Assembly: GCA_902629935.1 (NCBI GenBank)
Contig: CACOSU010000007.1
Location: 1 to 55,385, forward strand
Reading direction: 5' to 3'
Source: an uncultured Pelagibacteraceae bacterium
GTDB taxonomy: Bacteria; Pseudomonadota; Alphaproteobacteria; Pelagibacterales; Pelagibacteraceae
Length of the DNA stretch: 55,385 bases
Shown here: in pieces, positions 32,358 to 40,183 of the stretch
Numbering within the stretch: position 1 is the stretch's first letter
Layout of the letters: each line of letters begins with the position of its first letter
Position numbers and translations under genes: made by a program
The notes under the pieces: generated by a model
Told to the model about the DNA's origin: nothing
Databases searched by the model: none
Seen by the model: the letters and a program-made list of their open reading frames with translations, nothing else

Positions 32358-32386
32358 TTAATACAATAATTGCTTTATTATCGCAA
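32358..32386 (-). promoter_or_regulatory. Candidate sigma-70 promoter for carAB
   Basis: Read on the minus strand: TTGCGA (complement of 32381-32386), a 17-bp spacer, then TATTAA (complement of 32358-32363), placing a start site about 15 nt before the carA ATG. No leader peptide or pyrimidine-sensing attenuator fits in so short a leader. Consensus-based only. Confidence 0.45.
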
Positions 32387-32462
32387 CAGAGATGTAATAT
32401 AAAATTGTAAAAAAACAATTTTTCTTTTGAAGAATTTTTTCTTTAAAGTAGATTAAAAATTT

Positions 32463-32924
32463 ATGTCATTAAAACAGACCATCGAAAACAAATATAAAAA
32501 TGCTCTAAAATCTAAAGATAAAAATAAAATATCAACCTATAGGTTAATATTATCTTCTGTTAAGGATTTGGACATTGTTAACAGATCGGGCCCTAACAAA
32601 AAAGAAACTGATGATGAGGATATTAAGAAACTTTTAAAAAAAATGGTTAAGCAACGAGCCGAATCGATCGATATTTATAAAAAAAATAATAGAACAGATC
32701 TTTTAGAGGTTGAGCAAAATGAATATGATATTTTAACAAGTTTTTTACCAAAGCAACTTAGCGAAGAAGAAACTAAAAAAATCTGTTCAGATATTATTTC
32801 AAAAATTGGAGCAAATTCTTTAAAAGATATGGGGAAAGTTATGGGTGAGCTCAAAAAAACTCATGCAGACGAAATTGATTTTGCTAAAGCAGGATCAATG
32901 ATCAAAGAATTGTTAAATAAATAA
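32463..32924 (+). CDS. GatB/YqeY-domain protein
   Basis: A 153-residue helical protein resembling the tail domain of GatB that contacts tRNA in amidotransferases. The N-terminus LKQTIENKYKNALKSKDKNK is followed by TYRLILSSVKDLDI, then ELLEVEQNEYDIL-like DLLEVEQNEYDILTSFLPKQ, and a C-terminal MGKVMGELKKTHADEIDFAK, all conserved in YqeY. Standalone YqeY proteins have no settled biochemical role. It overlaps dnaG by 1 bp (TAATG), and the yqeY-dnaG-rpoD order is widespread, suggesting a replication-transcription initiation operon. Confidence 0.92.
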   Translation: MSLKQTIENKYKNALKSKDKNKISTYRLILSSVKDLDIVNRSGPNKKETDDEDIKKLLKKMVKQRAESIDIYKKNNRTDLLEVEQNEYDILTSFLPKQLSEEETKKICSDIISKIGANSLKDMGKVMGELKKTHADEIDFAKAGSMIKELLNK

Positions 32925-34699
32925 TGAAATACCCAAAAGAGTATCTTGATGAAATTAAAAACAGGTTGAAAGTTTCAACTGTAGTATCAAAAACGGTTTC
33001 CTTAAAAAAAAGAGGTAAAGAATTTGTTGGTTTATCACCTTTCAAAAATGAAAAAACACCCTCATTTACTGTAAATGATGAAAAAGAATTTTATCATTGT
33101 TTTGCAACCTCTGAACACGGAAATATTTTTGATTTTGTGATGAAAACTCAAAATTTAAAATTTGGTGAAGCCGTTAAATATTTATCTCAGTTAGCAGGTA
33201 TGCAGCCATATATGTTTTCAAAACAAGATGAAGAAAGAGAGAAAAAATGGAATGAGTATAAATCTATTTATAATAATTATGTAGATTTTTATAACAATGA
33301 ACTTTTAAAAAATGAAGATTATTCGATTGCTAGAGATTACTTGAAAAATAGATCACTAGGTAAAGATGAAGTAAAAAAATTTAAGATAGGATACATAGAA
33401 AAAAATCCAAATTTTTTTGAAAAATTAAAAAAAGATTATAGTGAACAAACTTTAGTGGAGACTGGTTTATTTTATTTAGATGAGAAAAAAAAAATGTATG
33501 TCGAAAGATTTAGAGGTCGGTTAATATTGCCAATAAATAATATTTCAGGCCAACCAATAGCTCTAGGTGGAAGAATAATTGAAAATTTAGATTATTTAGC
33601 AAAATATATAAATTCACCCGAAACAAATTTTTTTAAAAAAGGATCAAATTTATATAATTTAGATTTAGCAAGAAAACTTTCTAATAAAATCGATCATATT
33701 TATCTGGTTGAAGGCTACATGGATGTTATAGGTCTTAGTAAAAATGGAATTGATAATGTAGTAGCAAATCTTGGTACGTCTTTAACCAACAAACAAATTT
33801 TAACTTTAAACCAATTTTTTGATGATATCATAATTTGTTTTGATGGTGATGAAAGTGGATATAAAGCTGCTGTTAGGGCTGCTGAAAATTCAATTAGAGA
33901 ACTAAAACCAGAAAAACAAATTTCATTTTTATTCCTGCCAAATAAAGAAGATCCAGATAGTTATGTAAATAAAAATGGTAAAGCTAATTTTTTATATTTT
34001 ACAAAGCAGAGTAAATTATCAATTCATCAATTTATTTTTAGTCATTATAAAAAACAGACTAAAAATAATCCTTCATCGATGGCTATTTTTGAAAAAAAAC
34101 TGAGAGAAATTGCAAGTACAATTAAAGATAATTTCGTAAAAAAATATGTTTTAGAATACTTTTTAGAAAAAATTGCCGAGTTAACACCACATTCTAATCA
34201 AAATAATAAAAAATTTTATTTAAAAAAAATAAAATCTTTAGAAACTACAAAAAAATATTTTCAAGAAAGCCAGTCTTTGACTGGAGTTGAATTAAAAGAG
34301 TTTTCTTTGTTATATCTGGTCATAAATAAATTAGATTTGTTGCAAGCAAATATTCATTTGGTTGAAAATATTAAGTTATTTACCGAGTTAAATAAAAAAA
34401 TATTTGAAATGATTATTGAAAAAATGAAATCTTGTCCACAAATCACCATTCAAGATCTCAATTTGGATGTACAATTAATAGAAAAAATAAACAAATTTGC
34501 CCCAATCAAACATATTTTAAAAAATCAATCTGATGACAACCAAAAAATAATTGAACTATTAGAGGATATTTCTCGAGATTTAATGAATTATGATCTTGAG
34601 TTTAGGATCCAAGAACTAGAATCGAAATTCTCTGTAGATATGAGTGAGACTACGTTTAATGAGCTAAAAGAGCTCAAAAAAAAGCAGAATCTCAACTAA
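32924..34699 (+). CDS. dnaG: DNA primase
   Basis: Synthesises RNA primers at the replication fork. The TOPRIM core is clear (LVEGYMDVIGLSKNGIDNVV and IICFDGDESGYKAA with the catalytic Glu and DxD), preceded by RFRGRLILPINNISGQPIALGG. The C-terminal helicase-binding domain is present and divergent. The N-terminal CHC2 zinc-finger fold is retained (PFKNEKTPSFTVNDEKEFYH) but three of four zinc ligands are replaced: Ser 38, Lys 41 and Thr 62 stand where Cys, His and Cys are usual, and only Cys 59 remains. At 591 residues it is full length. It overlaps yqeY by 1 bp. Confidence 0.97.
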   Translation: MKYPKEYLDEIKNRLKVSTVVSKTVSLKKRGKEFVGLSPFKNEKTPSFTVNDEKEFYHCFATSEHGNIFDFVMKTQNLKFGEAVKYLSQLAGMQPYMFSKQDEEREKKWNEYKSIYNNYVDFYNNELLKNEDYSIARDYLKNRSLGKDEVKKFKIGYIEKNPNFFEKLKKDYSEQTLVETGLFYLDEKKKMYVERFRGRLILPINNISGQPIALGGRIIENLDYLAKYINSPETNFFKKGSNLYNLDLARKLSNKIDHIYLVEGYMDVIGLSKNGIDNVVANLGTSLTNKQILTLNQFFDDIIICFDGDESGYKAAVRAAENSIRELKPEKQISFLFLPNKEDPDSYVNKNGKANFLYFTKQSKLSIHQFIFSHYKKQTKNNPSSMAIFEKKLREIASTIKDNFVKKYVLEYFLEKIAELTPHSNQNNKKFYLKKIKSLETTKKYFQESQSLTGVELKEFSLLYLVINKLDLLQANIHLVENIKLFTELNKKIFEMIIEKMKSCPQITIQDLNLDVQLIEKINKFAPIKHILKNQSDDNQKIIELLEDISRDLMNYDLEFRIQELESKFSVDMSETTFNELKELKKKQNLN

Positions 34700-34726
34700 A
34701 CTACTAAATTTAGCAATGGATTTTTA

Positions 34727-34737
34727 TATAATTGACA
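34727..34737 (+). promoter_or_regulatory. Candidate promoter elements upstream of rpoD
   Basis: The 66-bp gap between dnaG and rpoD holds a perfect TATAAT (34727-34732) overlapped by TTGACA (34732-34737). The TATAAT has only a poor -35 at the proper distance; the TTGACA has only a loosely spaced TAAATC downstream at 34752 (14 bp). Either could drive rpoD independently of yqeY-dnaG. Consensus-based and weak. Confidence 0.3.
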
Positions 34738-34765
34738 CTATATAAGACACCTAAATCAAATTACT

Positions 34766-36589
34766 GTGGAAAGAATTATTACAAAATCGTTTGCTAGACT
34801 GATGGGTCGAGGAACCCATAGGGGCTTTATAACCTATGAGGAGTTGAGTAAATCACTTGGGAAAAGAAACTTATCAGACGAAAATTTAGCTCAAGCTTTT
34901 ATTCATATTTTAAATGAAAATATTTCATTAGTTGAAAAAAAATCTGATTTTAAAGTTTTAAGAAAAAAAGAACATTCAAACAAAGAAGAAGGCAAGACAA
35001 TAGAAAAGAGTGACGATCCCATAAGAATGTATTTAAGAGAAATGGGAGGTGTTGAGCTTCTCTCAAGAGAAGGTGAAATAGCAATAGCGAAAAGAATTGA
35101 GGCTGGTAAAGATGTAATGTTAATTGCACTTTCTCAAAGTCCAATAACTGCTCAACAATTTTTTGAGTGGAATGAACAATTACAAAAAGATGAAATCCTT
35201 GTAAGAGAAATAATTGATATTGATACAAATTACATGGAAGATGACTCAACAGGTCCAAGTGCGAAACAAAGAAATGCCGGGGAAGCGGATAAAGAAGAGG
35301 GTTCAACTGAAGATGAGGATGATTTTAACCCAACTCTAGCAGCAATGGAAACTGAGATAAAACCTAAAGTATTAAAAACTGTTAATATTTTAACTAAAGA
35401 ATATGGAAAATTAATTAAATATCAAAATGAAAAATTAAATTGTGTTTTACAAACACAGAGTTTCTCAGCTGCTAAAGAAAAAGGATATGAAAAAATTGTT
35501 AATGATATTTTAGATAATATAAAATCTTTGCAGCTATCTCCTTCAGTTTTAGAGGAATTGGTTCAAAAACATTACATTGAAAATAAAAAAATTATTTCTT
35601 TAGAAGGTAACTTGCTAAGATTAGCGATGGATCACAATATACCTAGAAACGAATTTATCAAATTTTATGTGGGGAATGAAATAAATCCTAATTTAAAAAA
35701 ATTTTTAGACACTAACAATATTTGGAAACAGTTTTTTAATAAGAATAAAGAAGAGTTTAAAAACATTAGAGAGAGGCTAATTGAAATAAGCCATAAACTT
35801 GGTATTTCAGTGACTGACTTTAAAAAATTAGTTAGCAGAATACAAAAGGGAGAGAAAGAGTCTAGAATTGCAAAAAAGGAAATGGTTGAGGCAAATTTGA
35901 GGCTCGTAATTTCAATCGCAAAAAAATACACAAACAGAGGCTTGCAATTCTTAGATTTAATTCAAAAGGGAAATATTGGTTTAATGAAAGCTGTAGATAA
36001 ATTTGAGTATAGAAGAGGATACAAATTTTCTACTTATGCAACATGGTGGATTAGGCAAGCAATAACTAGATCAATAGCAGATCAAGCAAGAACGATAAGA
36101 ATTCCTGTACATATGATAGAAACAATTAATAAAATTGTAAGAACTCAAAGATTGATTTTAAGTGAATTTGGTAGAGAAGCTACACCTGAGGAATTATCTC
36201 AAAAATTAAGAATGCCATTAGACAAAGTTAGAAAAGTTTTAAAAATTTCTAAAGAGCCAGTTTCACTGGAAAAACCTGTCGGCGATGAAGAAGATAGTAG
36301 TTTGGGTGATTTTATCGAGGATACAAAAGCACTAGCACCATTAGAACAAGCTATAAAATCTAATCTTGGTGAGGCAACTACAAAAATTCTATCTACATTA
36401 ACACCAAGAGAAGAAAGAGTTTTAAGAATGAGGTTTGGAGTAGGAATGAACACTGATCACACTCTAGAGGAAGTAGGTCTTCAATTTTCAGTCACTAGAG
36501 AGAGAATAAGACAAATAGAAGCTAAAGCTTTAAGAAAACTTAAGCATCCTAGTAGATCAAAGCAATTAAAAAGTTTTTTAGAAAGTTAA
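34766..36589 (+). CDS. rpoD: RNA polymerase primary sigma factor (sigma-70)
   Basis: Directs RNA polymerase to housekeeping promoters. In order: region 1.1 ([18 protein letters not shown]), region 1.2 [20 protein letters not shown] near residue 84, an acidic non-conserved insert (about 135-200), region 2 with [20 protein letters not shown] and then [17 protein letters not shown] for -10 recognition, region 3, and region 4 [20 protein letters not shown] for -35 recognition. Length 607. The start is a GTG; no ATG upstream is in frame near region 1.1. A tRNA-Val begins 5 nt after the TAA, so the mRNA 3' end may be formed by RNase P. Confidence 0.98.
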   Translation: MERIITKSFARLMGRGTHRGFITYEELSKSLGKRNLSDENLAQAFIHILNENISLVEKKSDFKVLRKKEHSNKEEGKTIEKSDDPIRMYLREMGGVELLSREGEIAIAKRIEAGKDVMLIALSQSPITAQQFFEWNEQLQKDEILVREIIDIDTNYMEDDSTGPSAKQRNAGEADKEEGSTEDEDDFNPTLAAMETEIKPKVLKTVNILTKEYGKLIKYQNEKLNCVLQTQSFSAAKEKGYEKIVNDILDNIKSLQLSPSVLEELVQKHYIENKKIISLEGNLLRLAMDHNIPRNEFIKFYVGNEINPNLKKFLDTNNIWKQFFNKNKEEFKNIRERLIEISHKLGISVTDFKKLVSRIQKGEKESRIAKKEMVEANLRLVISIAKKYTNRGLQFLDLIQKGNIGLMKAVDKFEYRRGYKFSTYATWWIRQAITRSIADQARTIRIPVHMIETINKIVRTQRLILSEFGREATPEELSQKLRMPLDKVRKVLKISKEPVSLEKPVGDEEDSSLGDFIEDTKALAPLEQAIKSNLGEATTKILSTLTPREERVLRMRFGVGMNTDHTLEEVGLQFSVTRERIRQIEAKALRKLKHPSRSKQLKSFLES

Positions 36590-36594
36590 TTTTT

Positions 36595-36669
36595 GGGCCG
36601 TTAGCTCAATAGTAGAGTACTGCATTGACATTGCAGGGGTAGTTGGAGCGTAACCAACACGGCCCACCA
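36595..36669 (+). tRNA. tRNA-Val (anticodon GAC) with non-canonical T-loop
   Basis: All four stems form: acceptor GGGCCGT/ACGGCCC, D stem GCTC/GAGT, anticodon stem CTGCA/TGCAG around loop TTGACAT (anticodon GAC at 36627-36629), T stem GTTGG/CCAAC, then A73 and an encoded CCA. The Val identity bases A35, C36 and A73 are present. The T-loop is AGCGTAA instead of the near-universal TTCRANT, and the D-loop AATAGTA lacks the usual GG pair. It follows rpoD after five T residues. Anticodon reading is firm; whether the tRNA is fully active in translation is less so. Confidence 0.88.
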
Positions 36670-36724
36670 TCAATTATCTTTAATTGATTAGTTTAATAAA
36701 ATGATATAACTAAATTATATTTTA

Positions 36725-36801
36725 GGGCCTGTAGCTCAGTTGGTTAGAGCAGTACACTCATAATGTATTGGTCCCAGGTTCGAGTCCTGGCGGGCCCACC
36801 A
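36725..36801 (+). tRNA. tRNA with CAT anticodon, probably tRNA-Ile2 (lysidine type)
   Basis: Cloverleaf with acceptor GGGCCTG/CGGGCCC, D arm GCTCAGTTGGTTAGAGC, anticodon stem GTACA/TGTAT around CTCATAA, T stem CCAGG/CCTGG with canonical TTCGAGT loop, A73 and CCA. The anticodon stem lacks the three G-C pairs of an initiator, so it is not tRNA-fMet. C4-G69 and C5-G68 match the determinants used by TilS for tRNA-Ile2, and the TTGGTC after the anticodon stem also resembles tRNA-Ile2. Elongator tRNA-Met is the alternative. Confidence 0.93.
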
Positions 36802-36815
36802 ATCAAATTTATAAA

Positions 36816-37409
36816 TTAATTATTGGTAAATTCCTCTAAAGTTTTGAAAAGAGAATTTATATTACCATCATTAGAGTTTAATATAGATGTAAACTCCTCT
36901 TTTTGTGTTCTTGCTAGACTGAGGCCTTCAATAATTAAATCCCTGATCAAGGGATTATTTGGATTTTTAGTATAAACTCTCCAATCGATTTTTATCTCTG
37001 GTCGTTCCGCTGTAGCAACTAAAACACTATTAACTATTGTATAGTTTTTATTTAGAATTTGTTTATTTTTTACATCAATTTCAGGATTAGTATATTCAGC
37101 CAATCTGCTAGAAAAACTTTTTAAAAAATAATTTTCAAATAAACTAGAGTAAGTATCTTTTTGTTCATTGTTAAGACTTTTTCTTGCTGAACCTAAAGAG
37201 TAGTAACCAACACCTTTTATATCAACCGTTTCTTTCGCAATTATTTTAAGTTTATTTATTTTTTCCTCTTTTGATATATTTTCAGATAAAACTTGTGATG
37301 CTCTATTAACAGTAGATTGAATAAATACATCAGGTGATATTGCGTATGTAATATTTAAATTAGTAAAATAAATTATGAAAAATACAGTTAAAATAAATAT
37401 TTTTTTCAT
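36816..37409 (-). CDS. mlaC: MlaC-family periplasmic phospholipid carrier
   Basis: Periplasmic shuttle of the Mla system, carrying phospholipid between the outer-membrane MlaA and the inner-membrane MlaFEDB transporter. N-terminal signal peptide (about 1-23, ending ITYA), then the family segment VDIKGVGYYSLGSARKSLNN (typical: fd...a..vLG..wr..s), ending in a helix region LIIEGLSLARTQKEEFTSIL. Length 197 is typical. It is 9 bp downstream of mlaA. The mlaFED genes are not in this window. Confidence 0.9.
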   Translation of the reverse strand: MKKIFILTVFFIIYFTNLNITYAISPDVFIQSTVNRASQVLSENISKEEKINKLKIIAKETVDIKGVGYYSLGSARKSLNNEQKDTYSSLFENYFLKSFSSRLAEYTNPEIDVKNKQILNKNYTIVNSVLVATAERPEIKIDWRVYTKNPNNPLIRDLIIEGLSLARTQKEEFTSILNSNDGNINSLFKTLEEFTNN

Positions 37410-37418
37410 ATTATTTAT

Positions 37419-38210
37419 TTATTTTGTATCTATTTCTTCCCAACCCGAATCTTCTTTATAGATTACCTCTATGTTTCCTCTTTGAGTATTTTTAATCTTG
37501 TTTTCTCTATCTTGGGTATACAAACTTCTAACTGAAGCATAAAAATCTACAGAATTCTTCTCCAAATTATCAAATGAATCAATGTTTGTTGCTCTGAATT
37601 CTACGGCAGACAACATTTTTGTAGCAGCAAAGAATTTACCATCTAAATATTCATTATTACCATTTACTGAAATATTGTAATAAGGATCACCTCCCATTAC
37701 ATTAGCAAACATACCTGCAGTATCTCTAATTGTTGATGGTCCTAAAACAGGTAAAACTAAATAGCATCCAGGGCCAACTCCCCAAGCTCCAAGTGTTTGT
37801 CCATAATCTTCTTTTACATATTTTGGAAAACCCATCTCAGATGCAGGATCAAATATTCCTAGTATTCCAAGTGTTGTATTCACAACCAATCTTCCAGTGT
37901 TGATTGCAGCTAACTTGATATCACCTTGTAATACATTGTTTGGAATTGTTATTAAAGTAGATAAATTATTTAAAACGTTACCAGTCCCTTTCTTTATTGG
38001 AGATGGTAAAGATCTATATCCTTTCGCAACTGGTTTAAGAATAGCTTTATCTAAACCTTGATTTAATGCAAATGTTGCTCTGTTTAAAGTTTCAAAGCAA
38101 TCTTTTGTAGATTTATTTTTTTTTGACAATTCCAATTCTCCATCAGAACCTGCTAAAGTATTAGAGGTAAGAAAAAAGAGCAGAAAAATAATTTTAAAAG
38201 TTTTGATCAT
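37419..38210 (-). CDS. mlaA: MlaA (VacJ)-family outer-membrane protein
   Basis: Removes mislocalised phospholipid from the outer leaflet, working with porins and MlaC. Core signatures: DCFETLNRATFALNQGLDKA (family FN..vf.fN..lD), PNNVLQGDIKLA, FDPASEMGFPKYVKEDYGQT, and LGAWGVGPGCYLVLPVLGPS. Length 263. The N-terminus is a Sec signal (hydrophobic to about residue 20, SNTLAGSDG) without a lipobox: no Cys follows the cleavage region, the first being Cys 38 in a non-lipobox context. MlaA in E. coli is a lipoprotein, so this version seems to be secreted without lipidation. Confidence 0.92.
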   Translation of the reverse strand: MIKTFKIIFLLFFLTSNTLAGSDGELELSKKNKSTKDCFETLNRATFALNQGLDKAILKPVAKGYRSLPSPIKKGTGNVLNNLSTLITIPNNVLQGDIKLAAINTGRLVVNTTLGILGIFDPASEMGFPKYVKEDYGQTLGAWGVGPGCYLVLPVLGPSTIRDTAGMFANVMGGDPYYNISVNGNNEYLDGKFFAATKMLSAVEFRATNIDSFDNLEKNSVDFYASVRSLYTQDRENKIKNTQRGNIEVIYKEDSGWEEIDTK

Positions 38211-38310
38211 TTTTTTTAATTATATATTGTATATGTAAGTAAAGTAAATCAAGATTTGGTGCTAAAAATGACTTAAATATGGCCTAAAATAATCTGCTAA
38301 TACAACTATA

Positions 38311-39054
38311 ATGATATCTAAAACTTATTTTAATTATTCGCCAAATTTTAATCCAATAAAAAGACGTGCTGCCGAAATAAAGTTTTTAATTTTTCATTAT
38401 ACGGGAATGAAAAAAGAATCTGATGCCATAAAAAAATTGACGAATTTTAAATCAAAAGTGAGTTGTCATTATTTTATTAAAAGAAAAGGTGAAACTTTAG
38501 TCATGGTACCTGATTTATACATTGCATGGCATGCTGGTAAATCAAAATGGAAAAATTATAAATCTTTAAACCAATATTCAATAGGCATAGAAATTAGCAA
38601 TCCTGGACATAACTTTAGTTATACAAAATTTTCTAAAAAACAAATTCAATCCCTGATTAAGCTAAGCAAAATATTAATCAAAATTTATAAGATTAAACCT
38701 AAAAATATTTTAGGACATTCAGATATTGCCCCAGAAAGAAAGAAAGACCCAGGAGAAAAATTTCCATGGAGAGAACTTGCAAAACAAAGAATAGGTTTGT
38801 GGCATTCAATATCCTCGAAAAAACTAATTAAAAATAGAGGAATTAAATTGGGCAAAATAAGTAAAAATATTTTTTTGAATAATTTATATAAAATTGGATA
38901 TAAGATAAAAAAATCTGAAAAGTTTAAAAATCAAAAGTTTAATAGTTTTATTGTTAAGGCTTTTCAGAGAAGATTTAGAAAAGAATTGATTAATGGTAAG
39001 ATTGATGCAGAATGTTTGATTATCAGTAACAATTTGGTAAAGAAATTTAAATAA
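38311..39054 (+). CDS. N-acetylmuramoyl-L-alanine amidase, AmpD/AmiD type
   Basis: Zinc amidase (Amidase_2 fold) cutting between MurNAc and the stem peptide, in recycling or remodelling. Zinc ligands are seen in FLIFHYTGMKKES (His near 31), and in GHSDIAPERKKDPG, with the catalytic Glu in SIGIEISNPGHNF. A C-terminal peptidoglycan-binding helix domain ends VKAFQRRFRKELINGKIDAE. No signal peptide is evident, so a cytoplasmic anhydro-muropeptide recycling role (AmpD-like) is more likely than a periplasmic one, although the two-domain layout resembles AmiD. It lies just upstream of rnpB and the dcw cluster. Confidence 0.9.
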   Translation: MISKTYFNYSPNFNPIKRRAAEIKFLIFHYTGMKKESDAIKKLTNFKSKVSCHYFIKRKGETLVMVPDLYIAWHAGKSKWKNYKSLNQYSIGIEISNPGHNFSYTKFSKKQIQSLIKLSKILIKIYKIKPKNILGHSDIAPERKKDPGEKFPWRELAKQRIGLWHSISSKKLIKNRGIKLGKISKNIFLNNLYKIGYKIKKSEKFKNQKFNSFIVKAFQRRFRKELINGKIDAECLIISNNLVKKFK

Positions 39055-39060
39055 AATATC

Positions 39061-39088
39061 TTGAACTTTTAAAAATTAGTACTAAATT
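39061..39088 (+). promoter_or_regulatory. Candidate promoter of RNase P RNA
   Basis: TTGAAC (39061-39066), a 16-bp spacer and TAAATT (39083-39088) sit 5-6 nt ahead of the predicted 5' end of the RNA at 39094. The geometry fits a sigma-70 start. It begins just after the amidase stop codon. Consensus-based. Confidence 0.5.
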
Positions 39089-39093
39089 GTTTT

Positions 39094-39450
39094 TGCCAGA
39101 TAAATGACTTATCGCTTTAAATTTATTTAAAGAGGAAAGTCCGGGCTCTACAAGGACACAGTGCCAGGTAACACCTGGCGGGGGAAACCCTAGGGATAGT
39201 GCCACAGAAAATAAACCGCCATAACATGGCAAGGGTGAAAAGGTGTGGTAAGAGCACACCGGTTCTATTGGTAACAATGAACGCTGGAAAACCCCACTGG
39301 GAGCAAGACTAAGTAGAGATGACATTGTTGTAAAACTAAAAGCCGTCCTTGGCTAGTCATCAGGGTTAGTTGCTTGAGTTTAAGAGTGATCTTAAGCCTA
39401 GACAAATGATAAGTTTAAATGACAGAACCCGGCTTATAGTTTATCTGGCA
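39094..39450 (+). ncRNA. rnpB: RNase P RNA (class A)
   Basis: Catalytic RNA that cuts 5' leaders from pre-tRNAs. P1 is formed by TGCCAGATAAA (39094-39104) and TTTATCTGGCA (39440-39450), a perfect 11-bp helix that sets both ends. Universal core segments are present: GAGGAAAGTCCGGGCTC near the 5' end, GGGTGAAAAGGTGTGGTAAG then AGCACACCGG in the middle, and GACAGAACCCGGCTTA before P1, the conserved CR-V. At 357 nt it is close to the E. coli form. An open frame on the minus strand across it is a structure artefact. Confidence 0.97.
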
Positions 39451-39643
39451 CTTCACAAATAAAAATTGAAAAAAATATTATATCAAAATAATCATTATAG
39501 TAGCTATAAGTATAAATATATATGTTTCATAAAAAGGACCCTGATTATCCTATCAAATAGATAAAGAAATAAGCCATCTACTATCAATATTAATATCAAA
39601 TTTTACTTTAGAAAATGACTGTAATTAAGGTCGGAATCAACAT
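39451..39643. other. Intergenic stretch with nothing recognised
   Basis: Between rnpB and the mraZ promoter. Very A+T rich, with no reading frame of note, no tRNA or riboswitch pattern and no strong hairpin followed by a T run. It is one of the longest gene-free stretches in this window, so an unannotated small RNA cannot be excluded. Confidence 0.5.
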
Positions 39644-39672
39644 TTGACTATCATTTTAAATACCCATATATT
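39644..39672 (+). promoter_or_regulatory. Predicted mraZ/dcw promoter
   Basis: TTGACT (39644-39649), a 17-bp spacer and TATATT (39667-39672) make a near-consensus sigma-70 promoter, about 43 bp before the mraZ ATG. The -10 lies between the first and second of three MraZ-type repeats. Expected start site near 39679. It is the only good promoter seen ahead of the 16-kb dcw cluster. Confidence 0.65.
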
Positions 39673-39686
39673 CCCATATATTCCCA
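39663..39686. promoter_or_regulatory. Predicted MraZ operator: three TGGG repeats, 10-bp period
   Basis: CCCA occurs at 39663, 39673 and 39683, that is TGGG on the minus strand at exactly 10-bp steps (unit CCCATATATT). E. coli MraZ binds direct TGGGN repeats spaced by 5 bp upstream of its own gene, the same geometry. The array covers the predicted -10 and start site, so binding would block transcription. Autoregulation is inferred from family knowledge plus this match. Confidence 0.72.
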
Positions 39687-39714
39687 ATTATGGAATTTAT
39701 AAATTTGAAAATGT

Positions 39715-40182
39715 ATGTTTTTATCTACTTACGAGAACAAATTGGACAAAAAAGGAAGAGTATCTGTGCCTGCTAGTTTTAGATCACATGTATCAAATCT
39801 AGGATACAATGGTGTAATCTGTTATCCATCCTTTAATAATTCATCTATTGAAGCATGTTCTCAAGATAGAATTGAAAAAATTTCATCAGCGATTGACTCA
39901 TTAAATCCTTTTGAAGAAAAAAGAGATTATTTTGCTACATCAATATTAGCAGAAAGTATAAATTTACAATTTGATAGCGAGGGAAGAATTTCACTATCTT
40001 CAAAATTATTAAAACATGCAAAAATAAAAAATAGCGTATTATTTGTTGGTCAAGGCCAAACCTTTCAAATTTGGGAGCCAACAGCATTTGAAAAATTTAA
40101 GATATCAGCAAGAAAAAAAGCAAATTCAAATCGAGCAGGTCTTAAATGGGAAAAAAACTTAAACAACAACGAGGGGAAATAA
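39715..40182 (+). CDS. mraZ: Transcriptional regulator MraZ
   Basis: DNA-binding repressor at the head of the dcw cluster; the family has two SpoVT/AbrB-like half repeats per chain. Both are visible: [20 protein letters not shown] near residue 5 and [20 protein letters not shown] near residue 83, each with the DxKGR/DxxGR motif. Length 155. ATG at 39715 is preceded by another, out-of-frame ATG at 39711. Just one base lies between its TAA and the ftsZ ATG. Confidence 0.95.
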   Translation: MFLSTYENKLDKKGRVSVPASFRSHVSNLGYNGVICYPSFNNSSIEACSQDRIEKISSAIDSLNPFEEKRDYFATSILAESINLQFDSEGRISLSSKLLKHAKIKNSVLFVGQGQTFQIWEPTAFEKFKISARKKANSNRAGLKWEKNLNNNEGK

Positions 40183-40183
40183 G

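Noticed and set aside
32401-32422. Hairpin AAAATTGT / ACAATTTT with an A loop followed by T residues
   Set aside because: Looks like a terminator, but the stem is nearly all A-T and it sits between divergent starts where no terminator is needed; such palindromes arise readily in this base composition.
34950-35306. Minus-strand open frame of 118 codons inside rpoD
   Set aside because: Fully antisense to the sigma factor's regions 1.2 and the acidic insert, with His/Leu-rich composition from the complement of Glu/Lys codons; no start context or homology.
39047-39325. Minus-strand open frame of 92 codons
   Set aside because: It lies antisense to the core of RNase P RNA; its relatively Pro/Leu-rich peptide reflects the G+C-rich structured RNA, and no protein family is recognisable.
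39451-39643. Riboswitch or small RNA between rnpB and mraZ
   Set aside because: No conserved aptamer core or stable hairpin could be drawn by eye; left as unassigned intergenic DNA.
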